From: JAVBSN01 sp031556525
Lineage (GTDB): Bacteria; Bacillota; Clostridia; Lachnospirales; Lachnospiraceae
Length of the DNA stretch: 64,000 nt
Direction of reading: 5' to 3'
Assembly (NCBI GenBank): GCA_031556525.1
Contig: JAVBSS010000012.1
Span: 62,001-126,000, forward strand
Part shown: piece after piece, positions 8,554 to 15,139 of the stretch
How positions within the stretch are numbered: the first letter of the stretch is position 1
Layout: every line of letters starts with the position of its first letter
Notes under the pieces: generated by a model
Seen by the model: the letters and a program-made list of their open reading frames with translations, nothing else
Database searches by the model: none
Told to the model about the DNA's origin: nothing
Translations under genes and position numbers: made by a program

Positions 8554-8582
8554 ATACTATCACGCACTCAATCCCTTGTCAA
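8554..8582 (-). promoter_or_regulatory. Outward promoter inside the prophage end, or ssDNA-origin-like element
   Basis: On the minus strand a perfect TTGACA (8582-8577), 17 bases, then TAGTAT (8559-8554). The -35 lies in the palindrome CCTTGTCAAGG and the -10 in a hairpin GTGATA ... TATCAC (8537-8542 / 8558-8563). It points leftwards across the attachment core towards xerS. Confidence 0.6.
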
Positions 8583-8605
8583 GGCATTTTTATGGTGCAG
8601 TCGCT

Positions 8606-8675
8606 ATTCGTTAATGAATTGCCAAGGAGTTCGCAAGCTCCTCATCAGCAAATCATTAACTCATTACAAGCGAAT
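8606..8675. other. Nested hairpin at the left prophage end
   Basis: Three nested inverted repeats: ATTCG / CGAAT (8606-8610 and 8671-8675), GTTAATGA / TCATTAAC (8610-8617 and 8653-8660) and AGGAG / CTCCT (8625-8629 and 8638-8642). It overlaps the stop of the neighbouring gene. No T run follows on the minus strand, so a DNA role (origin or packaging) is as likely as transcription termination. Confidence 0.6.
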
Positions 8676-9038
8676 TTCCTTTGCAACACCGGTAAAAATC
8701 ATTCGTTCATATAATAAAGCATCTGATTTATGAATTCCTTTAAAAAATTCTTTATCAAGTGAATTCTCCTTTATCAATAAGTGTTCTTCTTTATAGTTTA
8801 ACACTCTAAAAGAAAATACAACATAACCGGTTTTAAGACCATCCTTGAATTGTTCTAATACATATTTTATTTTTGCAAATATGCAAAAACCAGTATAATC
8901 ATTATTTTCATATTCACAAAAACAAACATAATCATCTTGATGATAGTTTCTATCATTCAATCTAACTTCAAATGTTTTATTTTCGGCTACTATTTCTTCA
9001 AACCATTGTTTACTAATCTTTAATCTATGTATCTGCAT
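8664..9038 (-). CDS. DUF3850/ASCH-like (PUA-fold) phage protein
   Basis: A 124-residue protein with the DUF3850 pattern: IHRLKISKQWFEEI, then FEVRLNDRNYHQDDYV, an acidic EYEN and a final GYVVFSF. These small PUA/ASCH-fold proteins are frequent in phages and are thought to bind nucleic acid; a molecular function has not been settled. The ATG at 9038 is chosen over a GTG at 9053 because GAGGT just upstream is correctly placed and the GTG overlaps it. It follows the 9043-9387 gene directly, and is the last gene before the phage end. Confidence 0.75.
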   Translation of the reverse strand: MQIHRLKISKQWFEEIVAENKTFEVRLNDRNYHQDDYVCFCEYENNDYTGFCIFAKIKYVLEQFKDGLKTGYVVFSFRVLNYKEEHLLIKENSLDKEFFKGIHKSDALLYERMIFTGVAKEIRL

Positions 9039-9042
9039 ATTG

Positions 9043-9387
9043 TTATACCTCACTTGCCTTGTATATTCTATCGTATTCTTTAATAATATTTAATTGTGAT
9101 TGAAACATTAATTGATGTTCATTCTGCATCAATTTAAATTCCTTGTTATTCTTCTCTAATGTCTGGTTGCATAGTTCGTAATGGAACAATGTATCATTCA
9201 TATCCTTAATATGTTTATCTACATCAGTAACAAACAATGTAAAGTCTTCTAGATTATTATTTAAATCATATACATAATCGTCAATAGCCTCATATAAATT
9301 CTTCATTAAAAATAACATCATTACCACACAGAATATACTCAATCCCATGCTAAATATTGCTAGGTATATTATTATTTTTGCATACAT
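9043..9387 (-). CDS. Small membrane protein with a long coiled-coil tail
   Basis: 114 residues: an N-terminal membrane segment (about residues 4-28, AKIIIYLAIFSMGLSIF) and then about 80 charged residues with heptad-like leucine and asparagine spacing, compatible with a coiled coil. I do not recognise the family. The start is supported by AAGGAG ten bases upstream. It lies between the replication gene and the DUF3850 gene in the same orientation, so it is probably expressed with them. Unlike the structural genes it is separated from the coat-assembly operon. A role in host membrane interaction or superinfection exclusion is only a guess. Confidence 0.7.
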   Translation of the reverse strand: MYAKIIIYLAIFSMGLSIFCVVMMLFLMKNLYEAIDDYVYDLNNNLEDFTLFVTDVDKHIKDMNDTLFHYELCNQTLEKNNKEFKLMQNEHQLMFQSQLNIIKEYDRIYKASEV

Positions 9388-9540
9388 ATTTCACACACTC
9401 CTTTTTTGTTTTTATTTGTTCACGTTTCAGGTCGACGTCTTTATTTTGGCTATGGTTATATTTTTTATTTTTGTACCATTCCTAACCCCCTAGCTATTTT
9501 TATATAATTGCTTAAATACGCAATTTATTAAAAATATGCT

Positions 9541-9570
9541 TGTCCCCCTTCCCCATCTCCTGGGGGGACA
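9541..9570. other. GC-rich hairpin after the replication gene
   Basis: TGTCCCCC (9541-9548) pairs with GGGGGACA (9563-9570) around a 14-base loop. It lies 23 bases beyond the replication gene stop in the 205-base gap 9388-9592, which otherwise is T-rich on the plus strand without a recognisable gene. On the minus strand TATTTTTAA follows some bases later, so it may act as a weak terminator. Confidence 0.5.
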
Positions 9571-9592
9571 TGTCGCTCAAGTAACTCTTTTC

Positions 9593-10567
9593 TTATAATT
9601 TCATTTGATAATAAGTCAGGTCTCTATCATTATATACGTTCTTTACACTCTTAACGTGTTGCACTTCTGGATAATAGCCATATGTCTCTAATAGCTTATG
9701 GAAGACACCTTCAACATCATCTACAACATATTTATCTTCGTTAGGCTTTTCTAAGCTTTTACTAGCCAAGTAACGTTGTTTATTTGGGACATTATCCAAT
9801 AAGTCCTTTGTTAAGTACTTTGTTATGTAACTTGATACTTTTTCAGTATCTTCTATCATGGTTGCCGTTGTGAATCCGTAACTGAATTTTGAAAAGTTAT
9901 AAATCATCTTGCCACTATTAGTAAACACTATTTTATTTGTATAATAGTTAGTAGCTGGCTTTACTTTAATATTACCAATATCACTAAGTAAGCCATGGAA
10001 GTGATAAGCACCATCTTTGTGACGTTCTGCAATAACTAAGTACTTAAGGTTAGGTGCGTTCTTCTCTCTCTGATTTTTAAGCCATTTACTAACCTTTTTA
10101 CGACATTCTATATAATCGTATCTAAGTTCTTTATCCCTGAATGTGAATGTTAAGAACCAATCCCAATTGTTACAACGGGCATAGTCATATATAACATTAA
10201 CTGTTCTCCTGATACTCCTATCCTTGCTAAATTCTTGTTGCTTAGCACATTCCTTCAAGTATCTCTCTCTTGCTCTATGTGACATACCATTAGTATTATA
10301 TAAATTTCTTAATTCCTTTAATTCTTCTCTTGACACAGGTTCAACACATTCCCATCCATATAATTCAATATCTTCTATCTTACAAATCTTATTAATGAAC
10401 GGATTGTAGTGAAGATGTGCAAAATTAAAGAAATCACGTTCCTCAATAGCCTTAAAAAGTTTGTCAGTATCATCTTCCTCTCTTACCTCTCTTTCTGTTA
10501 TTTCGTAATTATAATGTGTTACTTTTATACTGTCCTTGTACTCGGTAACTTTCATGTTATAACCCAT
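9593..10567 (-). CDS. HUH endonuclease replication initiator (Rep, ORF2/G2P type)
   Basis: A 324-residue rolling-circle replication initiator. Three HUH motifs are readable in order: FLTFTFRD (motif I), AYHFHGLLSD with the metal-binding H-x-H (motif II), and SSYITKYLTKDL (motif III, catalytic tyrosine and lysine). The enzyme should nick one strand of the phage double-stranded form and stay joined to the 5' end. The ATG at 10567 is preferred over the longer frame to 10621, because GGAG lies correctly before it and the extra N-terminal residues look unrelated. The gene is preceded by a gap with striking palindromes, a likely origin. Confidence 0.85.
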   Translation of the reverse strand: MGYNMKVTEYKDSIKVTHYNYEITEREVREEDDTDKLFKAIEERDFFNFAHLHYNPFINKICKIEDIELYGWECVEPVSREELKELRNLYNTNGMSHRARERYLKECAKQQEFSKDRSIRRTVNVIYDYARCNNWDWFLTFTFRDKELRYDYIECRKKVSKWLKNQREKNAPNLKYLVIAERHKDGAYHFHGLLSDIGNIKVKPATNYYTNKIVFTNSGKMIYNFSKFSYGFTTATMIEDTEKVSSYITKYLTKDLLDNVPNKQRYLASKSLEKPNEDKYVVDDVEGVFHKLLETYGYYPEVQHVKSVKNVYNDRDLTYYQMKL

Positions 10568-10728
10568 AATAACAACTCCATATTTTATATTTTTATAAAA
10601 AAGTAGGCTAATTGTGTCCATATAGTCAAGTATAGCCGAGTTACAGTTATTTACATTATTAAATACATATATTTGTAAATAATTAACACTTTATCCGAGA
10701 AAATAAATCATTGACATCAGGGACCCAA

Positions 10729-10791
10729 GCACCGATAGGGAAAGCCTAAAGAGGATGGACTCCATCCTCTTATAGCAAGGCTAATAGGTGC
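10729..10791. other. Three-tier palindrome, candidate replication origin or packaging signal
   Basis: Nested perfect arms: GCACC / GGTGC (10729-10733 and 10787-10791), AGCCT / AGGCT (10743-10747 and 10778-10782) and AGAGGATGGA / TCCATCCTCT (10750-10759 and 10761-10770). It lies in the 290-base gap between rep and zot; the rest of the gap towards rep is AT-rich with no clear gene. The strength and symmetry exceed anything needed for a terminator, and no T run follows on either side. Confidence 0.65.
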
Positions 10792-10824
10792 TAACCTAAT
10801 GTAAACGATTTTTTTTCCGATAAC

Positions 10825-10861
10825 GTAACTTGTCCCATGCAAGCATTGGGGACAAAGTTAC
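10825..10861. other. Long hairpin over the zot stop codon, candidate packaging signal
   Basis: GTAACTTGTCCCATGC (10825-10840) pairs with GCATTGGGGACAAAGTTAC (10843-10861) with two small mismatches or bulges and a 2-base loop. It covers the stop codon of the zot-like gene. On the minus strand it is followed by an A run, not a T run, so it is not a standard terminator. In Ff phages the packaging hairpin also lies right after the last assembly gene. Confidence 0.55.
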
Positions 10862-11739
10862 TTACGTTGTAGACGTTTGCGAAGTTTCCTTTTAGCCTTT
10901 GTAACTAACGTGCTATCTTGTTGAACTACTCCAATATTCGATAATATTTCTTCGTTACTGATAAAATAGCCCTCTTCATTCTTTTTAACTAATGCTTCTA
11001 CAAGTCCATTAGTATTATACAATCCATAATGCTTATCTTTAACAAACCAATATTTAACCCTCTTAGGTTTTATCAAGAGGGGGTTATTACAGTTTTCTAG
11101 TTCATAGGCATTATAATAACTTAATTTCTGTATTCTCCATGCCTTAAGACATTCAGAACACTCATAAGTAATTTGTCTAATCAATGCATCTTGAAAATTA
11201 AAACGTTGACTTGTAGTATATATGGCCATTTTATCCTTACGGCATTGAAGTATCTGAGTAAGTAATTCATGGGATATATTACTTTTAAAGTTTCTACTGT
11301 TCCAGATAGCGCCAGCTTCATCTAACAAAAAGATAGTTATATCCATAGAGCTAGAATGATATTCCTTAAAATCTATTAGTTGTCGTTCTGATGCAAAGGG
11401 TATATAAGGAATCGTATCAAGTGGTACATTACTAATAATATGTATGTGCTGCACAACAAATTGTTGTTGCTCTTTATCCCATACCTTCAAGCCATTATAC
11501 TTTTTATAAATATCTTCAACAATAATCTTGACACCTGATAATGTTTTACCAGAACCAAAATAACCACAAAGGCTATTAACATATCCGAAGTCTTTAAACT
11601 CATTGTATTTCTTGTATCTGAAAAATCTATATATATCTAATATCCCATAGAATATAACATTATGTATATTAATAGCCAAGAACGGTATTACTGGTAAGCA
11701 AATACATATAAATATTACTACCGCTACTATCCATATCAT
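10858..11739 (-). CDS. Zot/pI-like filamentous phage assembly ATPase
   Basis: A 293-residue Zot-domain protein. It begins with hydrophobic membrane segments (residues 1-32), then a Walker A motif FGSGKT (61-66) and a Walker B motif in ITIFLLDEAG, followed by NSRN and the sensor-like YTTSQRF. In inoviruses this protein drives extrusion of the virion through the inner membrane using ATP. The ATG at 11739 is preferred over a GTG three codons earlier, since the GGGGGTGG ribosome site would overlap the GTG. The start overlaps the stop of the preceding 40-residue gene. A C-terminal Lys/Arg-rich tail is present. The name Zot does not imply toxin activity. Confidence 0.85.
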   Translation of the reverse strand: MIWIVAVVIFICICLPVIPFLAINIHNVIFYGILDIYRFFRYKKYNEFKDFGYVNSLCGYFGSGKTLSGVKIIVEDIYKKYNGLKVWDKEQQQFVVQHIHIISNVPLDTIPYIPFASERQLIDFKEYHSSSMDITIFLLDEAGAIWNSRNFKSNISHELLTQILQCRKDKMAIYTTSQRFNFQDALIRQITYECSECLKAWRIQKLSYYNAYELENCNNPLLIKPKRVKYWFVKDKHYGLYNTNGLVEALVKKNEEGYFISNEEILSNIGVVQQDSTLVTKAKRKLRKRLQRK

Positions 11740-11858
11740 TTGCTCCACCCCCTAAGACTGTTCATTGCACCAGTTATAAAATGACATGATATTGTTAATA
11801 CAATAACACGTACAAATATTGTTGCTAGGTTTAGATCACCTAATAACCATTCTTCCAT
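11736..11858 (-). CDS. 40-residue membrane protein of the phage assembly operon
   Basis: Starts ATG GAA GAA TGG at 11858 and encodes 40 residues with one hydrophobic segment (residues 9-29, including LATIFVRVIVLTI) and a basic end (SLRGWSK). A GGGGGG ribosome site lies at the end of the upstream gene. The TGA overlaps the zot ATG and the start overlaps the TGA of the preceding gene, so translation is probably coupled along the chain. Size and place suit a minor coat protein (pVII/pIX/pVI-like), but I cannot assign which. Confidence 0.65.
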   Translation of the reverse strand: MEEWLLGDLNLATIFVRVIVLTISCHFITGAMNSLRGWSK

Positions 11859-12019
11859 CACTCTTTACCCCCCTTCATCAATTTAGCTATTTGTTTCCAT
11901 TCACTCCACACCCATTTGAACACATCAAATGCAAAATACACTATAAAAACATTAAAGCACATGCAGGCGAAGTAATTCCAATCATCTATGTGGGTTAAAA
12001 ATTCTATATTATCAATCAC
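11858..12019 (-). CDS. 53-residue membrane protein of the phage assembly operon
   Basis: GTG start at 12019 preceded by AAAGGA; 53 residues. Acidic N-terminus (MIDNIEFLTHIDDW), one hydrophobic segment rich in Phe, Cys and Val (about 17-36), then a basic tail ending KLMKGGKE. An acidic outside, hydrophobic centre and basic inside is the charge layout of filamentous phage coat proteins. Start and stop overlap the neighbouring genes. No family recognised. Confidence 0.65.
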   Translation of the reverse strand: MIDNIEFLTHIDDWNYFACMCFNVFIVYFAFDVFKWVWSEWKQIAKLMKGGKE

Positions 12020-12143
12020 GTGACTTGTCCTTTCCATGCTTTTCGATAAACAAATCTACTTTATCGATTAAGTTAAATAAACAACACATAGCTATCATAA
12101 ACAATGTAAGTATAGCTAAAACACTCGTAGTAGTTTCAATCAT
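12012..12143 (-). CDS. 43-residue membrane protein of the phage assembly operon
   Basis: ATG at 12143 overlapping the TGA of the preceding 64-residue gene; 43 residues with a hydrophobic segment (about 8-25, VLAILTLFMIAMCCLFNLI) followed by a charged tail ending KHGKDKSRD. Its end overlaps the next start by eight bases. The overlap pattern, conserved reading direction and good fit to the flanking genes support coding. A virion cap protein or assembly helper is possible; the sequence alone does not decide. Confidence 0.6.
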   Translation of the reverse strand: MIETTTSVLAILTLFMIAMCCLFNLIDKVDLFIEKHGKDKSRD

Positions 12144-12334
12144 TCATCAATACCCCCATCACTTTTAACATCATCATTAACCATATCAGTTATAATATTA
12201 CGTAACACAAAATTAATATAACACTCTAAGTTCATATCATCACACTTCAATTCGTTATATGCATCTAATCTTCGGGCAAAGTAATCGACCATTCTTTCAT
12301 CCAATAACAAATCAATATTAGTAAATTTACTCAT
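12140..12334 (-). CDS. 64-residue soluble protein of the phage operon
   Basis: The only member of the small-gene run without a membrane segment. It is 64 residues, acidic at the C-terminus (DVKSDGGIDE), with probable helices around LLLDERMVDYFARRLDAYNEL. A GAGGAAAGGA ribosome site precedes the ATG, which overlaps the stop of the upstream gene. No family recognised. Its size and predicted helices would suit a small regulatory or DNA-binding protein, or an assembly adaptor, without direct evidence. Confidence 0.65.
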   Translation of the reverse strand: MSKFTNIDLLLDERMVDYFARRLDAYNELKCDDMNLECYINFVLRNIITDMVNDDVKSDGGIDE

Positions 12335-12456
12335 TTATTAAATATCCTTTCCTCTAATTTTTCACAAAATCTATATACACGTTCTAAATACCACATTACA
12401 AATTTATAAAATCCATAACCAAATCCTATTATAAATATAGCTATAACAATACTCAT
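12331..12456 (-). CDS. 41-residue membrane protein of the phage assembly operon
   Basis: ATG at 12456 with AGGAGG upstream; 41 residues: a hydrophobic N-terminal segment (SIVIAIFIIGFGYGFYKFV) and a charged amphipathic tail (LEERIFNK). The TGA overlaps the ATG of the 64-residue gene in an ATGA junction. Layout is like pVII or pIX of filamentous phages, which cap the virion end that emerges first. No sequence family recognised. Confidence 0.65.
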   Translation of the reverse strand: MSIVIAIFIIGFGYGFYKFVMWYLERVYRFCEKLEERIFNK

Positions 12457-12488
12457 GTTATAAACAACCCTCCTGACATTCTTAATCA

Positions 12489-12602
12489 TCAAAAAAAATG
12501 TTTCCAAAAGTTAATATTAAATCTTAATAATTCAAAGAATAATGGTGTAAATGTAGCAAGTACAAATAACCAAATAATAGCATTACGAAGTTCAATATTC
12601 AC
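12489..12602 (-). CDS. 37-residue membrane protein of the phage assembly operon
   Basis: GTG start at 12602 preceded by GAGGAG; 37 residues with one hydrophobic segment (AIIWLFVLATFTPLFFELL) and a short aromatic/basic end (NINFWKHFF). It is separated from its neighbours by short gaps of 18 and 32 bases. An ATG one base upstream is out of frame and stops at once. Coding is likely from the strong ribosome site and its place in the run. Confidence 0.55.
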   Translation of the reverse strand: MNIELRNAIIWLFVLATFTPLFFELLRFNINFWKHFF

Positions 12603-12620
12603 ATTAATCACACTCCTCTT

Positions 12621-12770
12621 CTATTCGTCATACATAAAAAATCTTATAAATATACCCAATATGCTACATATAAAACCAAACATAAATATTTGTTGGAACG
12701 ACATTGTTACACCAAACAAGGTAAAAGTCATTCCCATTTCACTCCAAAAAGCACTTATAAACTCTCCCAT
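12621..12770 (-). CDS. 49-residue membrane protein, first gene of the assembly operon
   Basis: The ATG at 12770 (GGGGTG upstream) gives 49 residues, with a hydrophobic centre (about 15-43) and the end MYDE. A longer frame to 12818 would run over the opposing promoter and is not preferred. It is the first of the small minus-strand genes leading to zot. Its start codon abuts the -35 of the opposing promoter, so the two directions are probably mutually exclusive or coordinated. No family recognised. Confidence 0.65.
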   Translation of the reverse strand: MGEFISAFWSEMGMTFTLFGVTMSFQQIFMFGFICSILGIFIRFFMYDE

Positions 12771-12799
12771 TTTACACCCCCATTCTTTTATGCTATAAT
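12771..12799 (+). promoter_or_regulatory. Strong plus-strand promoter inside the prophage
   Basis: TTTACA (12771-12776), 17 bases, TATAAT (12794-12799). It faces the two plus-strand small genes and directly abuts the start codon of the minus-strand 49-residue gene. Confidence 0.75.
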
Positions 12800-12833
12800 A
12801 TCCATTAATAACCAACAAAGGAGCGTGATTTTA

Positions 12834-12938
12834 ATGATATATATAATAACAATAATTTGTTGTATATTAGTAATATACAGAACGAACAAATTAGAAAATA
12901 AAATTGATGATATTATAAATATAATAAACAACAAATAA
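12834..12938 (+). CDS. 34-residue hydrophobic peptide on the opposite strand
   Basis: ATG at 12834 after AAAGGAG; 34 residues: a hydrophobic half (IYIITIICCILVIY) and a charged half (KLENKIDDIINIINNK). It runs against the rest of the phage genes under its own promoter. The 21 bases carrying its ribosome site recur exactly before the next gene. Size and shape resemble small membrane toxins, holin-like peptides or tiny regulators; nothing in the sequence chooses between them. I do not recognise it. Confidence 0.6.
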   Translation: MIYIITIICCILVIYRTNKLENKIDDIINIINNK

Positions 12939-12960
12939 CCAACAAAGGAGCGTGTTATCT

Positions 12961-13152
12961 ATGGATAATTTTATATTCACAATATTTCAACTATCACCAA
13001 TCATATTTATAATAATGTTTATAAGAGCTTGCCTAAAAGATGCTAAGAAAAAAGAAATTGACAAAATAAACAAAGAAACAAGAAAACATAATGAATCAAT
13101 GAAAATGCAAGCTGAATTAATTAAAGCTATTAGAGAAAAAGGGGATAAATAA
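12961..13152 (+). CDS. 63-residue membrane-anchored peptide on the opposite strand
   Basis: ATG at 12961; 63 residues: a membrane segment (about 4-25) followed by a Lys/Glu-rich helix (DAKKKEIDKINKETRKHNES and on) that probably forms a coiled coil. It has the same ribosome-site block as the preceding gene (12934-12954). It ends three bases before the stop of the convergent pIII-like gene; GGATAA / TTATCC (13143-13160) may form a small hairpin there. No family recognised. Being plus-strand genes, this pair would be read from the other template strand of the replicative form. Confidence 0.65.
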   Translation: MDNFIFTIFQLSPIIFIIMFIRACLKDAKKKEIDKINKETRKHNESMKMQAELIKAIREKGDK

Positions 13153-13154
13153 TA

Positions 13155-14873
13155 TTATCCTCTTATTATTTTTATAACTACAACAATACAACTAGCTACA
13201 ACAGTAAGGCTAAAAGCAACTATTACCTCATTGGGTAAAAAGCTAAAAAAATCAGATATTAAAGTAATAACACTATTTTCCCCAAGCAAGCCAAACCCAC
13301 TTACTATAAAATCTAAAAGTCCCATTATACCATCTAAAAGGGTAGTTAATAACTTAAATAACTTATCTAATATCCCATCTAATGCATCTATAACAAAACC
13401 CAACAACTTAACGACCAGATACGTCAATGTAGATATGATTTTATCAATTAACTCAACTAACTTATCCCATACGTTAGAAGTACTACCACTAGAGCCACCA
13501 CCAGAACCACCACTACTATTATCATTATTGATAATTATTGTAGTAGTACCTTGAGTACCATCAATAACAGTCGTTGACGTATCCTTATTACTAGTGGCAA
13601 GGTAACTATCTACATTACCATTAAGAAGATTTACATTAAATACACTAGTATTGCCATAACTAAAGCTACCATCACTATTTTTTTTACAAACCTTAACTTC
13701 AACCTTTATATCAGAATATTTACATTTCAAAATTAAATCAGCACCAATATGAACACCATCAATAATACTATCAAAGTTCAATCCTTCACCGACACACAAC
13801 GTGTAATCATATAATGCGAACCCAGAATCTCCTATAACCCCATTAGATACAATATCAAGAACTTTAAAATTATACTTTGACGGATAACTAGAGCACATAT
13901 AATGTTTTTCGTATAGCGTAGTTGAAGATAACTTATCCCTATAAGAAGATGGCAAAAGTGAAGAAGTACCCATTAAGTAAGAAAAGTTATAATCATGAGA
14001 TATACGATATACAAGTTCATAATCATCATTTAACAAATCAGCAGGCAAATCATAATTAATATCTAAAGTATAATTTTTATTATTAGAATAACTTTTATTC
14101 AAAGTACACTTAATCATGTTAAACGTAGGCATTGTACTATCGTATATATTGCCATTATCATCTAATAGTTGACCAGGTTCTAATTTAGGACCATTGTTAA
14201 AACAATTTTCTAAATTACCAGTAATCATATAATCTAAATAGTCATCATAGTTTGAGAACAACGGTATATTGGTATCATAGGTACCATAACAGTGATAACC
14301 AGTAGGGTTTGAAGTACTAAAATCTTTGTTACCAGATGCCAAACGACCATTATTTGCATGTGACTCTCCTGGTAATGTACCCATGATACGAAGTGGGGCA
14401 TCAGCACCATCACATATAAAGCCAACATATACTAACTTATATGTGTCTCTATCTGGCCAAAATATATTTAACCCATTAACGTTAAATCGACTATCTGTAG
14501 GTTGAGCAGTATATACAATACCACCGATACGAGTAATATTTTTATTTTTATAATGAAGGTTAAAATTATTTGTACTACTAAAATTCCCATCAAACACATA
14601 ATTTGTACCATAAATAACATTATTCTGATACTGAGCATCCCATATCTGATTAAAATAATATGGGTTATCATAGTCTATATTAGTTATAATTTTGTCAGTA
14701 GAAACATTACCCTCATTGTAGTCAATTGGTTCTTCTGTAGTACTGCCAAAGCTAAAATCATCTGGTTTAGGTGTAACATCTTCATTACCAGATGTATCTG
14801 CCAGCGATACAATTGGTATCATTAACACAAGCAACATACTAATCATTAATATCTTAATTATTTTATTTTTCAA
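13155..14873 (-). CDS. pIII-like adsorption (tip) protein
   Basis: 572 residues. An N-terminal signal peptide (KNKIIKILMISMLLVLMIPIV, cleavage likely near SLADT), a large Asn/Asp/Tyr-rich exported domain (about 30-440), a Gly/Ser linker (SSGGSGGGSSGS, about 455-467), then a long leucine-rich amphipathic region and a final membrane anchor (about 545-568, VAFSLTVVASCIVVVIKII) with the short tail RG. This is the layout of filamentous phage attachment proteins: outside receptor domain, glycine linker, membrane anchor. It follows the coat gene as in Ff phages. The start appears to be TTG at 14873, with GGGAG ten bases upstream. Sequence similarity to known pIII is not evident by eye. Confidence 0.75.
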   Translation of the reverse strand: MKNKIIKILMISMLLVLMIPIVSLADTSGNEDVTPKPDDFSFGSTTEEPIDYNEGNVSTDKIITNIDYDNPYYFNQIWDAQYQNNVIYGTNYVFDGNFSSTNNFNLHYKNKNITRIGGIVYTAQPTDSRFNVNGLNIFWPDRDTYKLVYVGFICDGADAPLRIMGTLPGESHANNGRLASGNKDFSTSNPTGYHCYGTYDTNIPLFSNYDDYLDYMITGNLENCFNNGPKLEPGQLLDDNGNIYDSTMPTFNMIKCTLNKSYSNNKNYTLDINYDLPADLLNDDYELVYRISHDYNFSYLMGTSSLLPSSYRDKLSSTTLYEKHYMCSSYPSKYNFKVLDIVSNGVIGDSGFALYDYTLCVGEGLNFDSIIDGVHIGADLILKCKYSDIKVEVKVCKKNSDGSFSYGNTSVFNVNLLNGNVDSYLATSNKDTSTTVIDGTQGTTTIIINNDNSSGGSGGGSSGSTSNVWDKLVELIDKIISTLTYLVVKLLGFVIDALDGILDKLFKLLTTLLDGIMGLLDFIVSGFGLLGENSVITLISDFFSFLPNEVIVAFSLTVVASCIVVVIKIIRG

Positions 14874-14898
14874 TATTATTAACTCCCTTTTAATATTT

Positions 14899-14927
14899 AA
14901 GGGTACAGATTTTTAATCTATACCCTT
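14899..14927 (-). other. Hairpin between the coat and tip-protein genes
   Basis: AAGGGTACAGAT (14899-14910) pairs with ATCTATACCCTT (14916-14927), one mismatch. It lies between the pVIII-like and pIII-like genes, where Ff phages have a terminator that keeps coat expression above tip expression. There is no T run, so it may act through RNA stability or processing instead. Confidence 0.5.
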
Positions 14928-14931
14928 ATAA

Positions 14932-15093
14932 CTATTTACGTAACTTTTTAAATGCAACAACCGCAGGTCCTACTAAGCACAATGCCCATCCAGCCATTGT
15001 TATTGGATTGCTTGTAACAAAATCTACAACCGCAGAAACAACTGAAAATGCACTAGTAACCGCATCTGATAAGCTAACTCCAGTTAATACCAT
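14932..15093 (-). CDS. pVIII-like major coat protein
   Basis: 53 residues from the ATG at 15093, chosen because AAGGGGG lies just upstream and the longer frame overlaps it. The N-terminal half is a small-residue amphipathic helix (SLSDAVTSAFSVVSAVVDF), followed by a membrane segment (MAGWALCLVGPAVVAF) and a basic end KKLRK that would face the DNA. This is the classic coat protein layout. No long signal peptide is present, as also happens in some inovirus coats. Flanked by the ssDNA-binding candidate upstream and the pIII-like gene downstream. Confidence 0.8.
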   Translation of the reverse strand: MVLTGVSLSDAVTSAFSVVSAVVDFVTSNPITMAGWALCLVGPAVVAFKKLRK

Positions 15094-15139
15094 ACTAACA
15101 CCCCCTTCCATCAATTATTTGTAACATACGTAACAAAAT

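Noticed and set aside
10690..10800. Riboswitch or other metabolite-sensing RNA upstream of rep
   Set aside because: The nested stems match no riboswitch that I know, the location is inside a phage, and a DNA role in replication or packaging explains the symmetry better.
10858..11739. Zonula occludens toxin (virulence factor)
   Set aside because: Only the phage-assembly ATPase domain is recognisable; the toxin activity described for Vibrio Zot lies in a C-terminal part with no visible equivalent here.
12690..12818. Longer plus-strand reading frame (to 12938) and longer minus-strand frame (to 12818) around the internal phage promoter
   Set aside because: Both would run over the promoter at 12771-12799. 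Ribosome sites support the shorter starts at 12834 and 12770.
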